Source: Micromonospora_I sp040659735 (GTDB taxonomy: Bacteria > Actinomycetota > Actinomycetes > Mycobacteriales > Micromonosporaceae). From it: a stretch of 64,000 bases of DNA. Below, piece after piece: positions 25,598 to 32,514 of this stretch (positions within the stretch are counted from its first letter, which is position 1; each line of letters starts with the position of its first letter). The stretch lies in the NCBI RefSeq assembly GCF_040659735.1, contig NZ_JBFANZ010000001.1, forward strand, positions 62,001 through 126,000, in the 5' to 3' direction. The notes under the pieces are model-generated. The model had not been told where the DNA came from. It ran no database searches and saw only the letters and a program-made list of their open reading frames with translations. A program made the translations under genes and the position numbers.

Positions 25598-25715
25598 CAG
25601 CCTGAGTCGAAGGTCTCGCTCGCCTCGCCGGAAACCGGAAAAGGCCCCGTGGCCGGGCGCTGAGCGCCAGTATGTCGACCACGATGTTGGGAGCTACTCC
25701 CCCTCGCGCGGGCCA
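25598..25715 (-). promoter_or_regulatory. yybP-ykoY (Mn2+) riboswitch
   Basis: On the minus strand the leader contains GGGGAGTAGCTCCC, then GTGGTCGACATACTGG, a GGCGCTCAGCGCC hairpin, a GGCC-rich stem, and GAGACCTTCGACTCAGG. These are the conserved blocks of the yybP-ykoY manganese riboswitch in the right order, with the GACTCAGG block closing the paired base. It ends about 55 bases before the start of the GDT1 exporter, the usual target of this class. Mn2+ binding should raise exporter expression. The exact boundaries are estimated by eye. Confidence 0.85.
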
Positions 25716-25825
25716 ACCCTAACCCCTTGATGACCATGGCGTCGGCCGGACGTGACGCATCACACCCAGCGGCTCGGCTCGCAGGTGTCCCCCCCCCTGT
25801 ACGTGGGCGAATCCGCCGATGACAG

Positions 25826-25851
25826 ATGAGGTTAGCCTCTGCTAACTTCAT
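25826..25851. promoter_or_regulatory. DtxR/IdeR-type iron box
   Basis: TGAGGTTAGCCTCTGCTAA (25827-25845) matches the DtxR/IdeR consensus TTAGGTTAGSCTAACCTAA at about 15 of 19 positions. It lies inside a longer palindrome with arms GTTAGC and GCTAAC and outer ATGA/TCAT. It is about 60 bases before the start of the iron-binding protein gene, so the importer should be repressed when iron is sufficient. Confidence 0.75.
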
Positions 25852-25912
25852 CCCGCTGGAGCACGAGCCCCGGCCGGCCGTCACCCCCTGACACCTGGAC
25901 AAGGAGTTCGCT

Positions 25913-26974
25913 GTGCCCATCTCACGCCTCAAGGGGGCGCTGGCGCTGACCGCCGCGGCCGCTCTGACGCTCGGTCTCGCCGCCTGCGGCGACGACGCGA
26001 AGCCGGCCGCCGACGCGGACGGCTCGGCCTCGGACAAGAAGATCACGCTCTACAGCGGGCGCAGCGAAAAGCTGATCAAGCCACTGCTGGAGAAGTTCAC
26101 CCAGCAGACCGGGATCGCGGTCGAGGCGCGCTACGGCAACACCGCCCAGATGGCGGCGCAGTTGCTGGAGGAGGGCGCCAAGTCGCCCGCGGACCTCTTC
26201 TTCGCCCAGGACGCCGGGGCACTCGGCGCGGTGAACAAGAAGAACCTCTTCGCCGCCGTGCCCAGCGAGACGCTCAACAAGGTGCCGCAGAGCTACCGGG
26301 CCAAGGACGGAAAGTGGATCGGCGTCACGGCCCGCTCCCGCGTTCTGGTCTACAACCCGGCGCTGGCGCCGGCCGCCGACCTGCCGAAGTCGGTGTTCGA
26401 GCTGACCGACCCGAAGTGGAAGGGGAAGATCGGCGTCGCACCGACCAACGCCTCCTTCCAGGCGTTCGTCACGGCGATCACCGTGCAGCACGGCGAGGCC
26501 AAGGCGCGCGAGTTCCTCAAGGGCCTCAAGGCGAACGAGCCGCAGATCCGCGACGGCAACGGTCCCATTCTCGAAGAGGTGGACGCGGGCAAGATCGCGG
26601 TGGGTCTGATCAACCACTACTACGCCGGCGAGATCGCCAAGGAGCGGGGCGTCGCGCCCGAGTCGCTCAAGGCGAAGCTGCACTTCTTCCCGAACGGTGA
26701 CACCGGCGCCCTGGTCAACGTCGCCGGCGTCGGCGTGCTCAACCGCGCCGTCAACGACGCCGACGTGCGCACCTTCCTCGACTACGTGCTCGGCACCGAG
26801 GCGCAGAAGTACTTCGCCGAGCAGACCTACGAATACCCGGTGGTCGCCGGGGTCGCCGGCCCGACCAACGTCCCACCGCTGGCCGAGCTGACCGCCCCGC
26901 CGGTCGACCTCAACGACCTCGACGGGCTGCAGGCCACCATCGGCCTCATCAAGGAATCGGGGCTCACCCCCTGA
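25913..26974 (+). CDS. Fe(III) ABC transporter substrate-binding lipoprotein
   Basis: A 353-residue ferric-ion-binding protein of the FbpA type that delivers iron to the permease encoded next. The start GTG follows AAGGAG. A lipoprotein signal peptide ends in the lipobox GLAAC, so the mature Cys is near residue 25. ITLYSGRSEKLI begins the periplasmic-binding fold, and INHYYAGEIAKE holds the tandem tyrosines that bind ferric iron in this family. An iron box upstream and the permease and ATPase genes downstream make a classical three-gene importer. The gap to the permease is short or absent depending on the start used there. Confidence 0.92.
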   Translation: MPISRLKGALALTAAAALTLGLAACGDDAKPAADADGSASDKKITLYSGRSEKLIKPLLEKFTQQTGIAVEARYGNTAQMAAQLLEEGAKSPADLFFAQDAGALGAVNKKNLFAAVPSETLNKVPQSYRAKDGKWIGVTARSRVLVYNPALAPAADLPKSVFELTDPKWKGKIGVAPTNASFQAFVTAITVQHGEAKAREFLKGLKANEPQIRDGNGPILEEVDAGKIAVGLINHYYAGEIAKERGVAPESLKAKLHFFPNGDTGALVNVAGVGVLNRAVNDADVRTFLDYVLGTEAQKYFAEQTYEYPVVAGVAGPTNVPPLAELTAPPVDLNDLDGLQATIGLIKESGLTP

Positions 26975-27030
26975 CCATCCAGACGATCCCGGCACGGCGG
27001 ACGCGCACCACGGCGTCCGCCGTATCGGCG

Positions 27031-28581
27031 TTGCGTCGGCGGCTGCACCGGCTCGCCCCGCGTCCGTGGCTGCTGATCGCCGCCGCCGTCGCGGTCGTCG
27101 TCGCGCTTCTTCCCCTGGCCTATCTAACGATCCGCACCAGCGAGGCCGGCTGGGAGGCGATCAGGACCGAGCTGACCAGCCCGCGCGTCGCCGACCTCGG
27201 CGCGCGCAGCCTGGCGCTCGCCGCCGTGGTCACCGCCGCGTGCGTGACGCTCGGCGTCGGCACCGCCTTCCTGGTCACCCGCACCGACCTGCCCGCCCGC
27301 CGGCTCTTCACGATTCTCGCCGCGCTGCCGCTCGCGGTGCCCACCTACATCGCCGCCTTCACCTGGGTTTCCACCGTCGACGGGTTCGAGGGCTTCTGGG
27401 CCTCCGCGCTCGTGCTGACGCTCTGCAGCTACCCGTACGTGTTCCTGCCGGTCGCGGCGGCACTGCACCGCGCCGACCCCGCCCAGGAAGAGGTCGCCCG
27501 CTCCCTCGGTCGCGGCGCGTGGCACACCTTCACCACGGTGACCCTGCCGCAGATTCGACCCGCCATCGCCGGCGGCGCGCTGCTCGTCGCCCTCTACGTG
27601 CTCTCCGACTTCGGCGCGGTCGCCATCCTGCGGACCGACACCTTCACCCGGGCCGTCTTCATCGCCTTCGACCTCGGCTTCGACCGGACCGGTGCGCTGG
27701 TGCTCTCGACCGTCCTGGTCGCGTTGACCGTGCTGCTTCTCGCCGGCGAGACGCTCACCCGCCGACGCGGCGCACGCTACGCCCGGGTCGGGGCGGGGGC
27801 CCGCCGCCCGCACACCCCCGCGCGCCTGGCCGCACTGCGCTGGCCGGCCGCCGCAGCGCTCACCGCCGTCGCCGCCCTCGCGTTCGGCGTCCCCGCGGTC
27901 AATCTCGCGCGCCGGCTCGCCGCCGGGGTGTCGCGCCCCGGCTCTCTGACCGAGATCGCCACCGCCGCCGGCAACTCGCTCACCGTGTCGCTCGCCGGCG
28001 CCGCGCTGACCATGCTGCTCGCGCTCCCGATCGGCCTGCTCACCGCCCGCGCCCCCGGGGTGCTGGCGAACGGGCTGGAACGACTGAGCTACCTGACCCA
28101 CGCGCTGCCCGGGATCGTGATCGGCCTGTCGCTGGTCTTCTTCGGGATCAACGTCGCCTACCCGCTCTACCAGAGCGTGTGGCTGCTCACCCTGGCGTAC
28201 GCGGCGCTCTTCCTGCCGCTCGCGGTCGCGGCGGTGGCCGCCGCCGCCGCGCAGGCGCCCCCCGTGCTGGAGGAGGCGGCCCGGTCGCTGGGACGCCGCC
28301 CGGCCGCGGTCTTCGCCACCGTGACGCTGCCGCTGGCCCTCCCGGGCATCGCCGCGGGCGCCGCGATGGTCTTCCTCACCTGCATGAAGGAACTCCCCGC
28401 GACGCTGCTGCTGCGCCCCACCGGCATGGACACTCTCGCCACCGAACTGTGGACGCACACCACGGTCGCCGCGTACGCCGGTGCGGCGCCGTACGCGGCA
28501 CTGCTCGTGCTCCTCTCCGCGATCCCCACCTGGGTCCTCGCCGCTCGCACCGGCATTCTTGCGCAGGAAGGCACCCGATGA
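27031..28581 (+). CDS. Fe(III) ABC transporter permease, two fused halves
   Basis: An integral membrane protein of at least 516 residues with about twelve spans. Its two binding-protein-dependent transport domains each end in an EAA loop (EEVARSLGRGAWHTF near residue 155 and EEAARSLGRRPAAVF near residue 413). This FbpB/SfuB layout moves ferric iron across the membrane. The first standard start in frame is TTG at 27031. The frame is open back to a CTG at 26971 that overlaps the stop of the binding-protein gene, so a non-canonical CTG start giving a 20-residue longer N-terminus is possible. Its stop overlaps the ATPase start (ATGA). Confidence 0.9.
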   Translation: MRRRLHRLAPRPWLLIAAAVAVVVALLPLAYLTIRTSEAGWEAIRTELTSPRVADLGARSLALAAVVTAACVTLGVGTAFLVTRTDLPARRLFTILAALPLAVPTYIAAFTWVSTVDGFEGFWASALVLTLCSYPYVFLPVAAALHRADPAQEEVARSLGRGAWHTFTTVTLPQIRPAIAGGALLVALYVLSDFGAVAILRTDTFTRAVFIAFDLGFDRTGALVLSTVLVALTVLLLAGETLTRRRGARYARVGAGARRPHTPARLAALRWPAAAALTAVAALAFGVPAVNLARRLAAGVSRPGSLTEIATAAGNSLTVSLAGAALTMLLALPIGLLTARAPGVLANGLERLSYLTHALPGIVIGLSLVFFGINVAYPLYQSVWLLTLAYAALFLPLAVAAVAAAAAQAPPVLEEAARSLGRRPAAVFATVTLPLALPGIAAGAAMVFLTCMKELPATLLLRPTGMDTLATELWTHTTVAAYAGAAPYAALLVLLSAIPTWVLAARTGILAQEGTR

Positions 28582-29627
28582 GCGCGCTCTCCATTCAGGA
28601 CGCCGAGAAGGCGTGGGGCTCGGTCCGCGCGCTGGCCGGAGTGAGTCTCACCGTCCCGGCCGGTGCGCTGGTCGCCGTCCTCGGGCCGTCCGGCTGCGGC
28701 AAGACCACGCTCCTGCGCTGCATCGCCGGCCTCGACCGGCTCGACGGCGGGCGGATCAGGGTCGACGACCGTGAGGTCGCGGGACCGCGCAGCCACGTGC
28801 CCACGCACCGGCGCCGCATCGCGCTCGTGCCGCAGGAGGGCGCGCTCTTCCCGCACCTGTCGGTCGCGGACAACGTCGGCTACGGGCTGGACCGGGCGGC
28901 GCGCCGCGGCGGGCGGGTCGCCGAGGTTCTCGCGCTCGTCGGGCTCGACGCGCACCACGGGCGCATGCCGCACCAGCTCTCCGGCGGGCAGCAGCAACGC
29001 GTCGCGCTCGCCCGCGCCCTCGCCCCCCGCCCCTCGCTGATCCTGCTCGATGAGCCGTTCAGCGCGCTCGACGCCGGTCTCCGGGCGGAGTTGCGCCGCG
29101 ACGTGCGGACCGCGCTGCGGGCCGACGGCGCGACCGCGGTCCTCGTCACCCACGACCAGGCGGAAGCGCTCTCCCTCGCCGACGAGGTCGCCGTGATGCG
29201 CGACGGCCGGGTCGTCCAGATGGGGACCCCCACCTCCGTCTACCGCACCCCGGCCGACCCGTGGGTGGCGGCGTTCGTGGGCGAGGCGGTGCTACTGCCG
29301 GGGACCGCCCGCCAGGGACAGGCGGAGACCGTCGCCGGGACGGCGCCGATCCTTCCCGACGCCGTGGCCGACTCGCCGACCCCGGTCACCGTGCTGATCC
29401 GCCCCGAGCAGCTGCACCTGACCGTTCCGCGGCAGGCCCCGCCCGGCTCGGTCACCGCGACCGTGCTGCGCCGCGACTTCCACGGTCACGACACCCTGAC
29501 TGTCGTACGGCTCGCCGACGGCACCGAACTCGCCGCCCGCACCCTCGACGGGGACGACCAGCATTCCCCGGGCGCCGAGGTCGCGGTCCGCATCCGCGAC
29601 GCCGTGCTGGCCTGGCCGGCGGCGTAG
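28578..29627 (+). CDS. Fe(III) ABC transporter ATP-binding protein
   Basis: A 349-residue ATPase of the FbpC/CUT type that powers the iron importer. Walker A is GPSGCGKTT near residue 36, the signature is LSGGQQQR near residue 134, Walker B is LILLDEP, and the switch His lies in VLVTHDQAEA. The C-terminal 110 residues form a TOBE-like regulatory domain (LIRPEQLHL, VLRRDFHGHD). The start ATG overlaps the permease stop by four bases, so the two are translationally coupled. It is the last gene of the operon, and remnants of an unrelated ABC system on the other strand follow. Confidence 0.94.
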   Translation: MSALSIQDAEKAWGSVRALAGVSLTVPAGALVAVLGPSGCGKTTLLRCIAGLDRLDGGRIRVDDREVAGPRSHVPTHRRRIALVPQEGALFPHLSVADNVGYGLDRAARRGGRVAEVLALVGLDAHHGRMPHQLSGGQQQRVALARALAPRPSLILLDEPFSALDAGLRAELRRDVRTALRADGATAVLVTHDQAEALSLADEVAVMRDGRVVQMGTPTSVYRTPADPWVAAFVGEAVLLPGTARQGQAETVAGTAPILPDAVADSPTPVTVLIRPEQLHLTVPRQAPPGSVTATVLRRDFHGHDTLTVVRLADGTELAARTLDGDDQHSPGAEVAVRIRDAVLAWPAA

Positions 29628-29654
29628 CCGGGTACGGCGCCACGCCATCCCGCG

Positions 29655-29823
29655 CGTAGGTGTGCTGCACCCCGGCGAAGAGCATCGCGGACGCGACCAG
29701 CAGCAGGGCCACCCCGAGGCCGACCCCGATCGCGGTCAGGGTCGTCCGGAGCAAGCCCTCCCGGCCACCAACGAAGGCGAAGCGCGCCCCCATCGCCAGG
29801 TCACGCACCCACTGCCGGCTCAT
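29655..29823 (-). pseudogene. N-terminal remnant of a MacB/FtsX-type permease
   Basis: From the ATG at 29823 the frame encodes MSRQWVRDLAMGARFAFVGG, REGLLRTTLTAIGVGLGVA and a membrane span (LLLVASAMLFAG). This is the start of an FtsX-like ABC permease. After about 55 residues the sequence becomes Arg/Pro-rich and continues as antisense of the iron ATPase gene, so the rest is lost. The ATGA overlap with the ATPase remnant is preserved, showing that the pair was once a normal operon. Confidence 0.7.
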
Positions 29824-30095
29824 GGTCGCACCAGCTCCAGGTCGCGCGTCCGACCGTCGCGCACCACGACCTCGCCGTCGGAGTACGCGGCGACGTGTAT
29901 CTCGTGCGTCACCAGCACGACGGCCGCGCCCGTCTCCCGCGCCGCTCCGGCGAGCAGCCGCATCACGCGTTCACCGTTGAGCGAGTCGAGCGCGCCGGTC
30001 GGCTCGTCTGCGAAGACGACCCGCGCCCCGGTGACCAGGGCCCGGGCCACCGCCACGCGCTGCCCCTGGCGCGTCGGTGCGCTCTCCTGATTGGC
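29820..30095 (-). pseudogene. C-terminal remnant of a MacB-type ABC ATPase
   Basis: Only the second half of the nucleotide-binding domain is present: GQRVAVARALVTGARVVFAD, EPTGALDSLNGERVM and VVLVTHEIHVAAYSD. Walker A and the first half of the signature motif are missing. The truncation point is near 30075-30095. An in-frame Met is available but the product could not bind ATP. Together with the permease remnant, this is a deletion scar flanked by the iron operon and the AAC(3) gene. Confidence 0.72.
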
Positions 30096-30209
30096 CTCCA
30101 AGCGCGAGGGACACCGGCACCGAACGTGAGAGGACGGTTAGCCGACAGCGGCGGGCCGGGATCGCGAGAGCGGGTATCGGCGCGGGCACTTTACTGGCAG
30201 GATCAGCGC

Positions 30210-31058
30210 GTGAGTGCGATGTTCGGGCCCACGCCCGTCACGCTGGCTTCCTTGATAGAAGATTTCCAGCAGCTCGGCGTCTCCAGCGGTGAAACCCTTC
30301 TCCTGCACTCATCGCTGCGCTCACTCGGGTCCTGGGTCTGCGGCGGCGCGACCACCGTCGTCGCCGCGCTGTTGGAGGTCCTGGGCCCGGAAGGCACCCT
30401 GGTCGTGCCGGCCCAGTCACCGGAGACCAAGGACCCGTCCCGGTGGTCGCACATCTCCGTCCCGGAGCAGTGGTGGCCGACGATCCGCGAGCAGATGGCG
30501 CCCTTCGATCCCGCGCTCACGCCGGCCACCACCGTCGGTGTCATCGCCGAGCGGGTCCGCACCTGGCCCGGCGCTGTCCGCAGCGCGCACCCGCTGACAT
30601 CGTTCGCCGCGATCGGGGCGGGGGCCGAGCGGCTCCTCGAGGGCCACGAGCTGTCCTCCCTGCTGGGCGAGGCGTCTCCCCTGGCGCGGCTGGAGGCCGC
30701 CGGTTCGCGGATCCTGCTGCTGGGCGTCGGATACGACCGGTGCACGGCCTTCCACCTCGCCGAATACCGGCTGCCCGATCCCCCGATCCGCACCGCGTCC
30801 TGTCTCGTCGCGACCGACCGCGGCCGCGAGTGGGTGGATTTCGACACGGTCGACCTGGACTCCGCCGAGTTCGAGCTGATCGGCAAGGAGCTGGAGGCCT
30901 CGGTCGGCTGGGTCCGGACCGGCCGGGTCGCCGCCGCCGAGTCGCGGCTGCTGCCGCTGCGTGAGAGCGTCCAGTTCGCCTACGAGTCGCTGCTGCGGCA
31001 GCGCTCCCGCCGCACCCGACCGAGGGCCGACGCCACCGCCGCCCCCGGGCGACGCTGA
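30210..31058 (+). CDS. AAC(3)-family N-acetyltransferase
   Basis: A 282-residue member of the aminoglycoside 3-N-acetyltransferase family, which moves acetyl from acetyl-CoA to an amino group. Family motifs are LLLHSSLRSLG near residue 30, GPEGTLVVPAQS near residue 60, and RSAHPLTSFAAIG with the catalytic histidine near residue 130. A late GVGYDRCTAFHLAEY corresponds to the substrate-binding block. The GTG at 30210 is used; the ATG at 30219 is an alternative. It sits 42 bases upstream of fxsA on the same strand and is probably co-transcribed. Its substrate could be an aminoglycoside or, by context, the modified Fxs peptide; the latter is inference. Confidence 0.88.
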   Translation: MSAMFGPTPVTLASLIEDFQQLGVSSGETLLLHSSLRSLGSWVCGGATTVVAALLEVLGPEGTLVVPAQSPETKDPSRWSHISVPEQWWPTIREQMAPFDPALTPATTVGVIAERVRTWPGAVRSAHPLTSFAAIGAGAERLLEGHELSSLLGEASPLARLEAAGSRILLLGVGYDRCTAFHLAEYRLPDPPIRTASCLVATDRGREWVDFDTVDLDSAEFELIGKELEASVGWVRTGRVAAAESRLLPLRESVQFAYESLLRQRSRRTRPRADATAAPGRR

Positions 31059-31100
31059 CCGCGCCGCGAATTCGATACGACATCGGTAAGGATGAGTCCC

Positions 31101-31277
31101 ATGGACCGACGCGGCTCGCACATCGAGACCACAGTGCTCGATCTCAGCGAGATCCCACCGGACGAGCTGTGGTGGAGCGAGGACACGGCCCTGTCCCAGC
31201 TGCTACGCGAGCTGGTCGAGGAGACGCGGCGCGGTGACGACGGATCGACCGTCGCCGCGTTCAACGCGAGCCTCTGA
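31101..31277 (+). CDS. fxsA: FxSxx-COOH RiPP precursor with variant tail FNASL
   Basis: A 58-residue precursor peptide (61 if the ATG at 31092 is used; AAGGA is better spaced for 31101). A leader with an acidic, helical core (VLDLSEIPPDELWWSED and LSQLLRELVEETRR) is followed by AAFNASL and the stop codon. The leader pattern and the position immediately before fxsB identify FxsA. The phenylalanine is at position -5 as in FxSxx, but the residue at -3 is Ala rather than Ser. FxsB-family enzymes link the ring of an aromatic residue to a side chain two residues later, so the acceptor here would be Ala unless Ser at -2 is used. The paired Trp residues (WW) in the leader are also notable. Confidence 0.85.
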   Translation: MDRRGSHIETTVLDLSEIPPDELWWSEDTALSQLLRELVEETRRGDDGSTVAAFNASL

Positions 31278-31281
31278 GCGG

Positions 31282-32514
31282 GTGAGGCTCCCGATCGCCC
31301 GCCTGACGGAGAGCCACCAGCACCGCGACCGAAACGCGCCGGGCGCAGTGGTGGCGGCGCCGTTCCGGCAGGTGCTGCTGAAGATCCACAGCCGGTGCAA
31401 CCTGGCCTGCTCCTACTGCTACGTCTACAACCACGCCGATCAGAGCTGGCGCGGCCGGCCGCGGGCGATGCCGGCCGAGACCGTGGACACGGTGGCATCC
31501 CGGATCGCGGAGCACGCCCGCACCCACCGCCTCCCGTCGGTACGGGTGATCATGCACGGCGGCGAGCCGCTGTTGGCCGGCGCTCCGCTCATCGAGCACG
31601 CCGCGACCGCGATCCGCACCGCGCTGGCCCCGCACACCACGGTCGACCTCCGGCTGACCACCAACGGGATCATGCTCAACGAGGATTTCCTCGCACTCTT
31701 CCGGCGTCACGGCATCCGCGTCGGGGTCAGCGTCGACGGCGGCGAGGCGGCGCACGACCGGGAACGCCGCTACGCCAACGGGCAGGGCAGCTATCGCCAG
31801 GTGAGCCGAGGGCTGCTGATGCTCGCCGACGACCGGCACCGGGAAAGCTACGCGGGGGTACTCTGCACCGTCGACCTGCGCAACGACCCCGTCGAGGTCT
31901 ACGAGAGCCTGCTGCACTTCCGGCCACCGGAGATCGACCTCCTGCTGCCGCACGGCAACTGGAACTCACCGCCTCCGTCCGGAGTGGACGATGCGGAGAC
32001 GGCGTACGCGGAGTGGCTCATCGCCGTGTTCGACCGCTGGTTCGACGCTCCGCGGCGGGAGACCCGGATCCGGTTCTTCGAATCCATCATCCGGCTGCTG
32101 CTGGGGGGTCGCAGCCGGACCGAGGCGATCGGGCTGAGCCCGATCGACCTGATCACCGTCGAGACGGACGGCACGATCGAGCAGAGCGACACCCTCAAGA
32201 CCGCGGCCGACGGCATGGCGGCCACGGGTCTGGACGTCTGGCGACACCCGTTCGACGCCGCGCTGAGCCATCCGGGCCTGCTGGCCCGGCAGAGCGGGCT
32301 CGACGGCCTCGCCGACGAGTGCCGCCGCTGCCCGATCGTCGAGGTCTGCGGGGGTGGCCTCTACGCGCACCGCTTCCGCCCCGAGAACGGCTTCGCCAAC
32401 CCCTCCGTCTACTGCCCCGACCTCTACCGTCTCATCGGGCACGTCCGACAGCGCCTGCGGGCGGGGCTGCATGAGCTCGGCCGGCGGCAGGCGCCGCCGG
32501 ACGGCCCCGCATGA
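31282..32514 (+). CDS. fxsB: FxsB-type radical SAM/SPASM peptide maturase
   Basis: A radical SAM enzyme of about 410 residues. The [4Fe-4S] motif CNLACSYCY places its cysteines near residues 39, 43 and 46, with Tyr after the third as in the FxsB and other cyclophane-forming groups. IMHGGEPLL is the GGEP motif that contacts SAM. The C-terminal SPASM cluster uses ECRRCPIVEVCGG and VYCPDLY. It should install a carbon-carbon crosslink at the FxsA C-terminus. The GTG at 31282 lies 4 bases after the fxsA stop; an ATG at 31234 would overlap fxsA. The stop overlaps the next start (ATGA). In many genomes the HExxH domain is fused to FxsB; here it is a separate gene. Confidence 0.92.
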   Translation: MRLPIARLTESHQHRDRNAPGAVVAAPFRQVLLKIHSRCNLACSYCYVYNHADQSWRGRPRAMPAETVDTVASRIAEHARTHRLPSVRVIMHGGEPLLAGAPLIEHAATAIRTALAPHTTVDLRLTTNGIMLNEDFLALFRRHGIRVGVSVDGGEAAHDRERRYANGQGSYRQVSRGLLMLADDRHRESYAGVLCTVDLRNDPVEVYESLLHFRPPEIDLLLPHGNWNSPPPSGVDDAETAYAEWLIAVFDRWFDAPRRETRIRFFESIIRLLLGGRSRTEAIGLSPIDLITVETDGTIEQSDTLKTAADGMAATGLDVWRHPFDAALSHPGLLARQSGLDGLADECRRCPIVEVCGGGLYAHRFRPENGFANPSVYCPDLYRLIGHVRQRLRAGLHELGRRQAPPDGPA

